A program made the translations under genes and the position numbers. Under the pieces are notes generated by a model. It was given only the letters and a program-made list of their open reading frames with translations, was not told the origin of the DNA and searched no databases. A DNA stretch of 64,000 nucleotides from Hyaloscypha bicolor E (lineage: Eukaryota > Ascomycota > Leotiomycetes > Helotiales > Hyaloscyphaceae), in NCBI RefSeq assembly GCF_002865645.1, contig NW_020194625.1:62001-126000 (forward strand), read 5' to 3'. Positions 1 to 11,500 of this stretch are shown one piece after another; the first letter of the stretch is position 1; every line of letters begins with the position of its first letter.

Positions 1-1164
1 CCTTATTACTTAATAGGGCTTTCAAATCTCCCAAGTCCTCTTACTTATTAAATACCTCTAATTCTCTATCTATAAAAACATTATAAAATAAAAAGACTTA
101 TATAAAAAGATTAATAATATGTCCTAAATAATAAACCCGCTATTATAAAGTATCCTATTCTAATCTTTCTTCCCTTAGTAAATAAGCCTAAATAACTCGA
201 TATAATATAGTATTTATACTAGTATTATTACTAATAATAGCTTCAAGTTATTTAGTAATATTATAGTTTTAAAGTATAGATTATAAAACTATAAATTGGT
301 TTTCTTTTAAATAACCTAGTATTATATAAAGAACTAGAAGGGCCTTTATATAATTCTTATCTTATTATTTAATAAAATATATAATAATACCTAAAAAAAG
401 ATATTTTTATAAAGAAGTCTAGATATTAAGAGTAAGATAAATACTTAAAACTATAAATTAAAGTTTTTATTATATAATATTCTTTAAACTAACCTAGTAT
501 TTCTCAAGCTTTTTTCTTATATAAAAGTGAGTTATAGAAAGAAAGGGCTAAGATTCTGGATTAAGTACTTAATAAAAGATATGAAATTCGGGCTATTTAA
601 CTACTTAAAAAAATAAATTATAAATAATAATTAATGAAATTAAAGCTTTATAAATTATTATCTAATTAAGGTATTATTAAAAGATATATATATTAATTTC
701 AGTTATTTGGCCAGATAATTCTATTTATAAGTAAAGCTATTATAGCTAGTTAATTACTTTTAATTAAAGTAAACTAATTTCCGATCTACTCTTAATAGTA
801 ATATTATATATTAACTTAAGATAATTATATTAATTAGTAAAGATTAAAGTCAAATAAATATTTAGTAGATTTTTCTTTTTATAAGAAAAACAATAGTAAT
901 ATTTAGGTAATTCTCCTATATCTGGATACCCGAGATAAGTATAAGCCTAAATAGCTCTTATAAGTTCTTCTTATTTAGAATCAGATTTGGATCGAGTCGA
1001 GTTTATATTAGTAGAGGCTTAATAAATTAATAAAGCAGATTTAGAAGCTATATTTAAATAATAGAAAATAAAGTACTATTATATATTAAAAAGAAAATAA
1101 AAGAAAATATGAAAATTTTAATCTTTTTTAAAAGAAATAGTAATATAAATCTTAGTATTACATA
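1..1164. repeat. AT-rich RIP relic, unidentified
   Basis: Extremely AT-rich sequence with almost no CA or TG, as expected after repeat-induced point mutation of CpA to TpA. Some stretches (about 540-1080) read as coding-like with frequent TAA/TAG, but I recognise no family. It is most likely a degenerate transposon cut by the left edge of the window. Confidence 0.6.
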
Positions 1165-1610
1165 TTAAATACTAGCTAGTCTATATTATATAATAGATTA
1201 TTAAATAGAAAGTATAATAGTATATTTATAATAATTTACTTTTATATTAATCTTTATACTAATTAGTTTATAATTAAACTAGAAAGCGAGATATTTATAT
1301 AATGGGACTTGCTTAATAGCTAGCTGGGCCCACTTTTATTAATGGCATTATTGAGGTAATAGGGCTCGCTTAATAACTAGCTGGGCCCACTTTTATTAAT
1401 AGAATTATTAATAACTAGATTAAATACTAGCTAGTTTATATTATATATAATAGACTATTAAATAAAAAGTTAAAAAGTCTAATAATATAGTAATAATAGT
1501 ATACTTTTATACTAATCTTAATACTAATCGGTTTATAATTAAACTAGAAAGCCATAATAGGGCTCGTTTAATGGCTGGGCCCACTTTTATTAATAATAAT
1601 TATTAATATT
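1165..1610. repeat. Imperfect tandem duplication, about 258-bp period
   Basis: A block beginning attaaatactagctagt at 1165 recurs at 1423. Each copy continues through a segment with tttataattaaactagaaag and ends with a conserved gctgggcccacttttatt box. That box appears three times (near 1325, 1383 and 1573). Copies differ mainly by C/T and G/A transitions, fitting RIP. No coding content is seen. Confidence 0.7.
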
Positions 1611-1674
1611 GATCGTTTATTAATTGCTTAGCCGATAATAATTACTAATTAATAATTTCGATCAATAATTTATC

Positions 1675-2690
1675 GGAGCCCACACTGCAGTATGGATCTC
1701 TTCCTATAAGTAACCCTCCTCCTTTATCTTGAGTATTGTCTTATTCTCTTCTAGTTTCCATGGAACGCGTTTTCTCTTAGACTGCAGTGTTACTGGCCAC
1801 ACCTTGGAATGTGCTATAGTATTGTGAGGGGTTGCAACCTCTGCGGACGCCTCTTTATTAGAATGTATCCCAACTCTACGGAAAAGACAGGGAGATGGAG
1901 GTGCTCCAGCACATGTAATAACACGAACTCCAGGTTGTACGTTGTCTCATTCCCGATCTTGGTGCGTTTGAGGAAACCCTGGAAAGGGCCATTCTTGATA
2001 CTCCGCAACTGGTGTCGAATGAATATTCTAGAACACTCATGGTTATGCAAGCATAACCATGAGTGTGGAGACGATCTATTATGCAAATTAGAAAATTGAA
2101 AAAAGGCACAGACTGAAAGAATGCCTTACAATGTCGTGTCATAGAAAACTTTTTAGTAAATCTCCCGTCGCAAATGCTACACGAAAAGGAATTGTCCTTT
2201 ATAGATTGCTATCCACTCGAATTATCCTTTCGCCGCATAGGCGATCCTCGACTTGTTGTTTTGACTGCTTAACTACGAGTTTTCCGAACAAGCCAGGCTG
2301 TTCGCAGATGCCATTGCGAGGAGGAGTCCATGCCTGGATTCCCCATTCCTCACCTCCTCTTGAGTCTCATCCAAGGCTTCAAGGCCTTGCATATATCCTA
2401 GATTTTATATCCTTGGCGCAAAAACTTGGACCCAAACTTGTAGATTTCATCCTAAAGAGGATCTTGGTCGTCCTCATTTGAAGAGTTCTCTAACTCGCCT
2501 ATCGTTTAGCAGGTCTTCCTTTAACGCTTTCCTCCCACTCATCATAGTCGTTATCTTTTGTATCCCAACTATCTGAAAGTCCACTAAGGGGTTTCCTTGT
2601 TACCGTGGCGATGCTATTGACTCTATTTATATATATCTGCACGCATCTATCCAAGGTAAAGCTAGCCCTTTGGAAATTCACCCCACTGGC
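1675..2690 (-). pseudogene. C2H2 zinc finger / SANT-like protein, broken
   Basis: Read on the minus strand from about 2681, a first frame contains an acidic stretch (WDTKDNDYDEWEE) and stops at 2499. Further in, 2181-2131 encodes CSICDGRFTKKFSMTRH, which has C-x2-C-x12-H spacing; the expected second His is missing. At 1790-1695 a Myb/SANT-like segment reads RVPWKLEENKTILKIKEEG, then an in-frame TAG where Trp is usual, then EEIHTAV. Fungal C2H2 proteins that end in such a Trp-rich module are common, and this is the inferred class. Several frames are needed to follow it, and the SANT part ends at the AT-rich border near 1675. So it is a truncated, frameshifted relic. Family assignment is moderate; the details of exon structure are not resolved. 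Confidence 0.5.
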
Positions 2691-3799
2691 TTCCTTTAAA
2701 GTGACATGTCATAGAAATGATTAATGAGCGCGATAGTCCACGAATTTGCGGCATTGATTTTATTATCTGTGGCAAGTCGTATCCATTCTTCAAAGTTCGC
2801 TAGGATTAGTACTCGTTTTAGAGGCGTAGAGGGTGTTATAGGGGCCGAATTCGGAGGTTTCGTACAGGCACTATCTTAAGTCGATTCTTCTGAACGCTAT
2901 AGAGCGCGTGCCGCAATTTCAGCCTCTTTACTTTCTCTTGCGCATCGTCGTCTATAGTGCGGTTTTTCTGCTAGATTATGTAATGCTAAGGGGGGGAGTA
3001 TCCTTGCTACTACTACTATGCTCTCCCATATTTAAAGATGGGGGGGAGGGGGGGAAGAGACATAGAGGAACGTATAAAGTCATTGAGCAGGTGGAGTTGC
3101 ATTATAAGCAGGGACTATTCCCTACAAGACAACGCGCTCTCTTCCCTAGGTAGAGGTGTCGTGATGGCTCCCAGAGGAAGGGCAATTGGGCTAGACTGCA
3201 AGTGGAGAGATAGCATATTAATAACTCGACGTCCATAAGGAGGTCGTGCCGCAGTGTACGCAAGCGTGGTGGGGTATGTTTTCACAGCAATACCACACGA
3301 CGAGGTCGTTGGGGATAGAATATTGAGTACATCTATAAGTCTGGTTCGTGCTGACGCTAGAGATTGGTGCAGTGACGATGCGACATAGTTCGATGCGCAT
3401 ATTAAGGATTACGCTCACTACGAAGGCGGGCGGCATTAAACACCGTCCATCCGCAAAAAGCGAGGAACACCAAAATCGCTACGTTTAGAAAATTACACCA
3501 AATCTCAATGTAATATCTAAAAGTCTTCAAAATAGTTTTGCGAGATAGAAAGGAAGCAGATCTAACTTTTATAGAATTTTTGCGATTATTAAATGTGATA
3601 CGGAATTACAAGAAATTCTTATTGGGAGGGTCAGGATTGCGCCCGCGCTCGCTTAGCGAATTGGACGAATTTTAATGCCGTATGCCTTCGTATATGGGCA
3701 ACTTTGTTGTCTTGCGCACGAGGTCGGTCGATGGTGCCTTCGAATTCATGATCGTATTGGACTTTGTGTTCTTTTCGGGCTAGGGGCACGTCCACATAG
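2691..3799. other. Non-repeat island, no supported gene
   Basis: Base composition is balanced, in contrast with the flanks. Short frames exist on both strands but none has a recognisable motif. The only distinct sign is a G-rich tract at 3040-3054 (seven G, one A, seven G), with another seven-G run at 2990-2996. Confidence 0.5.
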
Positions 3800-4601
3800 G
3801 GATCATTGTGCTCGGGGCGTTTTTTTGCCCCACAATTCGCGCTAAAATTTTCCGAAAATGGAAAAAAAGGCAGGTGGGTCCCAACCGGTTGCTAGCCGGT
3901 AGCCCAGTTAGCAAACCGGTTACTGGCTAAGTAGTTAAGAGCCGGTTATTAACCGGTTAAGAGCTTTATTTTTATTTTTATTATTATATAAAATTAATCT
4001 TACTTTTAAGACAAGATATTAATAAGAGTAATATTAGTTAATAATTAATAAAAAATAATATACTTTAATTTTAAAGCTAAATAATAATAATGCTAGAAAA
4101 ATAAATAAATCTTATATAATTAAGAAAGAAAATAATAACCAGTTTTTAACTAGTTATATAAAATAATAAGTAAGAAATAAAAAAAAGTAACCGGTTGGGA
4201 CCCACCTGCCTTTTTTCCATTTTCGGAAAATTTTAGCCCGAATTGTGGGCGAAAAAAGGCCCCGAGCTCATATCACCGGTCCACATAGCAACGTTAGGTC
4301 GCGGCTCATTATCACGTGCCATAGCTACTGAAGGCCAGACCCTATTCGGTTGGCTTATCGCTTATGACGACCTCAATTCTAAAGTGCCTTTGCGGAACGG
4401 AATATCTAGTGAAGGATCATAAAAACATGCACACCCAAGACTTTAAGGCAGTTGGACTATAAAGAACTCCAGACGCTGGCGATGAATTGCCCCGGTTCAG
4501 GAGGACTCTTGCATGATTAGCGCCTCAGATGTGGCTATGTTTTCGAGGTGCTAATGTACAAACGCGGAACCTCCTTGTGGACGTCGAGTTGTTAGTGAGC
4601 A
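3211..4601. repeat. Inverted-repeat pair, possible old transposon ends
   Basis: The sequence at 3211-3242 (core ctcgacgtccataaggaggt) returns inverted at 4570-4601. About 26 of 30 positions match, with differences mostly C to T in the left copy. Read as terminal inverted repeats they would bound a 1391-bp element that later received the MITE at 3800-4278. No target duplication was found, so this is tentative. Confidence 0.35.
3800..4278. mobile_element. Mutator-like MITE, 479 bp, 10-bp target duplication
   Basis: The ends are long inverted repeats. The left arm (about 3811-3895) and right arm (about 4190-4265) are near-perfect reverse complements through the segment ttttccgaaaatgg and an aaccggtt box. 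The element is flanked on both sides by GTCCACATAG (3790-3799 and 4279-4288). A 10-bp duplication with long TIRs fits Mutator-like elements, whose duplications are 9-11 bp. The interior is AT-rich and contains further AACCGGTT-type palindromes (CCGGTT repeated near 3883-3955). It has no coding capacity, so it would be non-autonomous. Confidence 0.75.
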
Positions 4602-5450
4602 AGTACAAGAACCCAATTCGAGACTTTGGTGCATAGCCCCGGATAGGAAGCTAAATTAAGGATGGATATCGGATTATGCTCGTTGGCAAGGACCTGTCTA
4701 TGCTTATGAACAGGCTGTCTGGGGAATCCCGTGGAGTTCCCGAAGATGAACCAAGGCAGAGAGGGGATTCAGATCTGGGTTGCAGTGGTGAGGCCCGATT
4801 GGCTGAAGAATACCAAGACGGCTATTGTTACAGATCAGCCTGCAATTGGCTTTCCGCTGAGATTCTAATTCTTGGGCGACGAGTGGAACGAGATTCTGAG
4901 GGCGAATCAAGACCATCTTGCCACGACGTGCATGCCCTCGAACTACTCGTGGAGTACCTCCAATCGAGGCACCACCTTGTTCCTCAATACCCTATGTTCG
5001 GATCGATGAGCACAAACATTGTGTTGATCATGTCGTGGGAGCTTGGTGAAGATTCGCGGCCTCTTTGGAGGGGAGGACGCCGTGGCCGCCACCATTATTA
5101 TTAGCATTAACGGCGACCCTTCAAATGCAGTGACAATTATGACTGGAGACATAAATAGAACGTCCAGATTGTGAATAGACCCGAGCGTCAAGCTCTAGCC
5201 TTGAGCCCGCCCATGTACTCTGTCTGTTTCGTAGTAGAGGGAAGAGGTTCACTACGTGGCGCGATGTTACAGCGTATCTCTGCGACCTGCCTTCATTACC
5301 ACGACGCAGCGTTTTGTCTGAGACCGGGATCGTCAGAGTATTGAGCAGACGGAACAAGCTGTTCGAGGGGATCACCTAATTAGCGAAGGGTCGCTTATTC
5401 TGGGCGACGTACGGGCTGATTTAGCGACGTTCGGCTCAAAACTCAAGGAA
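4602..5450. other. Non-repeat island, no supported gene
   Basis: Base composition is balanced. An open frame at 4676-5104 (+) and two overlapping minus frames (4704-4916 and 4943-5191) show no domain or motif, no clear preference of frame, and no intron signals I can support. I therefore do not call a gene. Confidence 0.45.
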
Positions 5451-5734
5451 TGCAAGAAAACCGAAAATCGCAAAAATCAATAATTTTAGGAATTTAATAA
5501 ATTAAAGCTATTCAAGGCTAACCTAATTATTCGGAACGTGATTATATACCATCGAACTGCTTTCCTATTGAATTCTAAGCCTATAAGTAATATAGATAGC
5601 AATGTAGTAGCAAAATATATCACACGTAACTTACCCCCATTCTCTATATCTTACCTAACTTTCTATTATAATTCTATAATACTTTATAATACTTTACCTA
5701 ATTCCAATTATTAGAACTACTTTTATTCTTTAAA

Positions 5735-7900
5735 ATGGGTCATCCGCCAAAGACTCTTATGCCTTATAGGGAGTTTATTTCTAATTTATATTTAAATAAA
5801 GGCCTCTTTTATAAAGCAATTATTAAGTGTCTTATAACGGAATTTGAGATTAATACTACTATTCCTATACTTTAGCAAAGTCTTACTAAATAGCATATTT
5901 GCCGGAGGGCTACATTTATTCCTTTAAACGAGCTAAAGGCCTTAATAGTATTCTTTTTTTTAACTATTTATATTATAGACAAAAATATAGTTTATAACCT
6001 ATAATCTTTTAGATATAATATTCCTAATATATAACTGCTTTACTAAATATATAGAGTAATAGAACTATACTATAGAATACTTAGTTCGGAAATAGAAGCT
6101 AAGAAGAAATAATTATAAAAGATATTAAAGAAATATATTATTAATTAAGGGCCCCAGAATATTACTCGGAGTTATAGTAAAAGCTTTCTCTATACTTATA
6201 TAAACTCTTTACTAGAGAGTAAAGCCTTTTCTAGAAATCAAATTCAGTTAGTTTTACAGGATATTAATATCCCATTAATTAGATATTAATATAAAGAGAT
6301 ATAATTAACTAGTAGGAAGTACTAAATTAAAGGGCCTGATTTTGTCTAATTAATTAATAGCTATTATAAGGTAAGTATAATTATATTCTATCTTTAAAAA
6401 TTATTATCTCAATAACTACTAATTCGTTTCCTTAGCTATAATTTTATAGAATCGAGATATATACCGGTATTAATACCTATTTATACTTTATTTCTTGGAT
6501 TTATATTAGAGTTATAAATAAATATATTATAAGTATAATATTTATAAACTATTATTCTCTTTTATACTCGCTTAAGCTAGAGGCAATATATAATTCACTA
6601 GTATAAGTTATAATATTAATGAATTTACTTTCCTATAGCCCTCTTTCTTTATTTTATTTAAAATTAATCTAATTAATTATAACTTAGGTTACTATTCTCG
6701 TTTAATATTTTAATCTTACTAGTAAACTTCAAATAATACCGCTTTTTATTTAGTCTAATAGAGGAATAGAAACTCTTATAATTATAGATATCTATTATAT
6801 TCTATATTAAATATTAAATATTAAAGCGGGATTTAATTCCTATAAATTTTCAGAAATTTACTAGTTTAGAACTAATACTGCAAATTAATAAATTAAAGCT
6901 TAATAGTTCTAATTAGTAAATGTATTTTTATATTTTTAAAATATAAATATTATTTATTAAATTATATAAATCTTAAAATATATTAAATAAGTAAAAGATC
7001 TTTTTAAGAAGCTTTACTATTAATAACTATACTCTCGTTAATTATTCCCTAATTATATAGCTATACTTGTAATATATCTTCTAATTATTAGAAAGCAAAT
7101 TATTAAATTTATTAGAATATAAAATATTTATATAATTAGGAAATAGTCTAATTATTTATATATTATTTATAAATAACTCTTCTAAAACTACTTCTTTCTA
7201 AAGAAGGAGATTAAATACTATAGTATTCTAGTTAATATTAATAAACTTTATAAATTATAAAAAGAATATAAAGAATAAAATATAAATATATATTTTCTAA
7301 AGAATATATTTTAGTTTTCCTAGAAATATCTAGTAAAAGCTGGATTTATTCTTTCTATTATAAAGTCTTTATATAATACTAGTAAAAATATAGCTTATTT
7401 ACTAGTATATCTTATATTATAAAACGAGATTATATATTATATATTAATTATAAGTAATTTAATATTAAAACTATATCTTTTACTATTTTCTATTAGTATA
7501 TATAATTGGGTACTATATTTAGATATTATTATAGGCTTTATAAAAGCTAGAATAAAGAACTATAATAATTAGAATAATATATAATTTATAAATAAGAATA
7601 GAAATATACTAGCCTTTAATTAAGATTTTATTTATTTTCCGAATTCTAATAAAAAGAATAAGAATCTTGAGATTATAAATAAGCTAAGAATAGAGGAAAT
7701 ATTCTTTTAAAGAGTTCCTAGTATTATAAACTAGCTAGTTAATAATATAGATATTTACTTATATATAATTAATAAATATATATTTAAAAGAGAAAATAAT
7801 AATAAAAAAGATTTAGTATTATCTTTTTCTAATATTTACTAATTTATTTAACTAAAAGAAAATAAATAGGAAATATAATAAACTACTTCTATAACTTAAA
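5735..7900 (+). pseudogene. Integrase core-domain (DDE) protein, RIP-killed
   Basis: The frame opens with ATG at 5735 (MGHPPKTLMPYREF), resembling the short N-terminal domain of fungal integrase-core proteins. At about 6332 it reads KGPDFV followed by a TAA where the family has Trp, then an Asp-Gly pair mutated to Asn-Ser. A 65-bp intron (6371-6435, GTAAGT...TTCCTTAG) is followed by EIYTGINTYLYFISWIYI, matching the family's EIYAAIDAYSR region with Asp changed to Asn. Further on IIRKQIIKFIRI (about 7090) and YYSIPVNI (about 7215) match the C-terminal part of the catalytic unit. Many TAA/TAG and D-to-N changes fit RIP. Such proteins act as transposase-like DNA strand-transfer enzymes. No TIRs were found, and the tail after 7330 is less certain. 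Confidence 0.75.
6371..6435 (+). other. Spliceosomal intron in the integrase-core relic
   Basis: GTAAGT donor, a ctactaat branch-like box and TTCCTTAG acceptor. Joining the two sides keeps the family reading frame through the first catalytic region. Confidence 0.7.
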
Positions 7901-8560
7901 ACCTTATACTAGAATTAATAATTATTTAATAATTAATTTCTAAATATAATATAATACTATATAATTAGTAATATTTACTTAGTCTAATATTATTTAGGAA
8001 ATAAATCTCAGGAATTATAATATAAAAAAAGTTATATATCTTACCTTATTTCATATTTATTATATTTCTATTAAAAGTTATTATTTATTATTTAATTAGT
8101 TTAGGAATTCTACTTAAAATAAGTAAGTTAATATATAAATATTTTATTAAATAAATATAAGAGCTATTAATTTTATATTTTTAGAAATATTAAAAAGTAT
8201 CCTCTTTTATATTATCCTATATTCGGACTACCCTAAGCGGTTGGCTCTCGGAGCTTCTTGAAAAATACGAATTATATAAGGAATACTAGAATTGCCTCTT
8301 TCTAGGAAATTGTATATCGGAATATAATTGTATCCAAATCTTTAGTACTTAGCTAGGAATTAGAAAAAAGAAGCTTAAATACCTTTTTTTCTATTTGAGT
8401 AGTTCTGGAATATAAGGGGCTTTTATTACGATTTTTTAAACCTCGGAAGAAGGGGAAAGGAATTCTTAAAGTACTAGCTAGCTCTTAGGGCTCCTTAAAA
8501 AATACAGGTTATATAAGAAATACTAAAAAAAAAACCTGGCCTTACTTTACTCTTTTTTTC
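7901..8560. repeat. AT-rich spacer with a 57-bp direct repeat
   Basis: Segments at about 8239-8295 and 8478-8534 are imperfect direct copies (shared aaaaatac...ttatataag.aatacta). They lie just upstream of the Helitron coding region and could be part of its 5' leader. No Helitron 5' terminus is clear. Confidence 0.4.
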
Positions 8561-11500
8561 TTTTTCTCTTTATTACTTTTACTTTTACTACTCTTTCTTT
8601 TATTTATATTATAGACTCTTCCTGCTTTTATACTACCTATAAGCAAAATCGGCCTGCTTTTAATTTTATTACGGAATGGGCTAAGATATATAAGAGCTAT
8701 AATTACTATTAAGTCTATATTTTCCCTCTTTTCCTAGCTTAACTAACTAGTTAATAGGCCCGGTTAGCTACTAATTATATCTAGTAGTATTTTGCCTTAT
8801 AAAAACTCGATCCGAATATTCTTCCTACTTTCCGGTAATAATAATAGTCTATTACAGATATCTCTATAAACGAGCTAGCCCTATAGTACTAGTAACGGAT
8901 CCGTTAACCGTCTATTACGGCCCTAGTTAATATCTTAGAGGACCCTCCTATAGACCTACCTATTATATAGCCTCCTGGCTTTCTCTTATACTTCTGGCTA
9001 GCTCCCGTATATATAACTAGTCCGCTTATAGGTTACTATATAGCTTATAGAGCCCTCTATTTTAATTATATAAATAATTACTTTAAGGCCTATTATAAAA
9101 AGGATAATATAATACTTCTTTTAATCCGTAAGCCTCTTCTATATCTCTCTTATCTTTTTACAGGCAATAATCCGCTTTACTAGGCCTTCCAAACAAATAT
9201 CCGGATATATAATTATACTTTTGCCTTTATATTAGTTAAGTATAAGAAAAATATACGAATTGATTTCTTTTATAGGATCTAGTATTTTCAGATCTATAAT
9301 AAGCTCTTCTACTTCTAAGGCCTGCTATAGCCCGCTTTATATACCGAACTCTCTTTTATATAACTCTTCTTTTATAATCTGCTCTTTATAACTAATATAT
9401 AGGCTACTAACTTTCCTTACTTAGATTATATAATTCTTTTATAACTTATAAATATACTTACAGATTATAATCCGTTTATTATAGTCTATAAAATAGCCTA
9501 TAAGTATCTTATAAGCTAGTAAACCGATTTCCGGATCTTATTTAATTTGCAAATATATTTAATTCTCGAGTCAGGTACTAATTATTATTATAAGAATTTC
9601 CTAATAAGTAATAAGATTATAGCCCTTATCCCGAATAAGTATATAGATATAAGCCGCTATAATCTGGTACTTATAATCTATAAAGCAGGCCGCAAGTATC
9701 TATAAATATATATGATTAATATTATATATATAATATATATATTATTCTATTATATCTTATTCTTCTTATATAATAACCCGGGCTAGTACTACGGTTTATA
9801 GTTATAGGACTATAATAGAACCCGTTAGTAAATACGGCTCGAATAGCGGGTCTTTTACTAGTACTATCTCTATATCTATCTAGCCTTTTCCCTGCTTTTT
9901 TATACTAGCTACCTCTTTTAGTAATATATTATTAATATATATATTACCTATAAAACTACCTTACTTAACTAGCTCTATTTATACTAGTAGAATATCCGTA
10001 TAAATATCTATACGGGACTTATAGATATTCTAATTCATAAAGATATCCATATAAGTAATATTAGCTATTACTTTATTCTTTTATTAAGCTTTATAGGTAG
10101 TAATTGCTTTATATAGTAGCTTTTTCAAGATTTAATAGCTATTATATAGTACTTTAGTAAGCCAAGCTTCTTTATTACCTTTATAGCTAACCCGTACTAG
10201 CCTGAGATTACAGATTACCTCTTAAACAGGTAATAAGTAATTAATTATCCGGATCTTCTTTACTAGATCTTTATCCTAAAAGTAAGAGAGCTTCTTATAA
10301 ACCTCAAGAACTACCTTTTCGGATAGTATACGGGCCATATTTATATAATTAAATACTAGAAGTATAGCCTTCTATATATATATCTATTCTTATTTCTTAA
10401 AAGAAATACCGTTTTCTTAATCTCTAATTTAGTTAATAAGGTTATTTATACCAAGCTCCCAGACTTATTATGGGATCCTATAGGCGAACTTATAGCTATA
10501 ATTACTAGCCAGATGTCTTACGGGCCATATAGCCTTAATAATAATCCAAAAGCCTTATATATAGTCCGTAAGATATTTATAGCCCCGCTCGTATACTAGA
10601 AGAGGTTCCCTAAGGCATTTATAGCTATAATAATTATTTATAAGAATAGGTATCCCGAATACTAATACCGGAATAATGGCTATATATTTATAATCTATAA
10701 ACCAGGCTTTCCAGATTAGGAAGTCGTTTGTAATAACTACTAGGTCATTTCATATAACCCGTATCTCTTCTAGAAGTTCCGCTTATATATTAATATCGAG
10801 GTTTATATATCTATATAAGTAATTAAGTATATCTATAAGTATATTTATAAAGGAATAGACTATATAACTATTACTATCTCGGGAACGAATAATAAGATTA
10901 CCTAGTACTTCCAGGCTTGGTATATAGACCCTATAGAGGCTTTCTAATACCTATTTAAGTACCTAATATACCAGGAGTTCCTCCCGGTTTAATATTTTGT
11001 AATTCATTTCCCTAGATAGTATATAATTTGCTTTACGGCCGACCTCTTACCCGAGCAGATTATAGACCGGACCGTAAATACCCGCTCGACCTTAATAGCC
11101 TTTTTTGAGTATAATATAATATATAAGGACGAATACTAGTATCTATATTATAAGTTCCTATAGTACTTTATATAGGTTACTAAGACCCGGATATAGAAAT
11201 ACTATAAATAAGAATATAGTATTAGTTGTATTTACTACTATAGTCTAGTTTCGGGTAAGTAGTTCTACTTACGGCTCTTACTAATAGTTATATATAGTCT
11301 ATAGTTCTTTAACGAGCTCTACTTAGTTAAGGGTATCTATTATCCTATATACTATACTACCTATATTACCTGCGGCTTAGTAAAGAATAATTAGGAATAG
11401 TTCCAGTATTTTAATAAGGCTATTTTTATTAATAACCGGCTATGGTTTATAGATACTCTTTCTTACAAGTATCCGCTAGTAGCTAATTACAAATATATAA

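Noticed and set aside
4676..5104. 142-codon open frame on the plus strand
   Set aside because: No motif, competing frames on the other strand of similar length, no leader or intron evidence.
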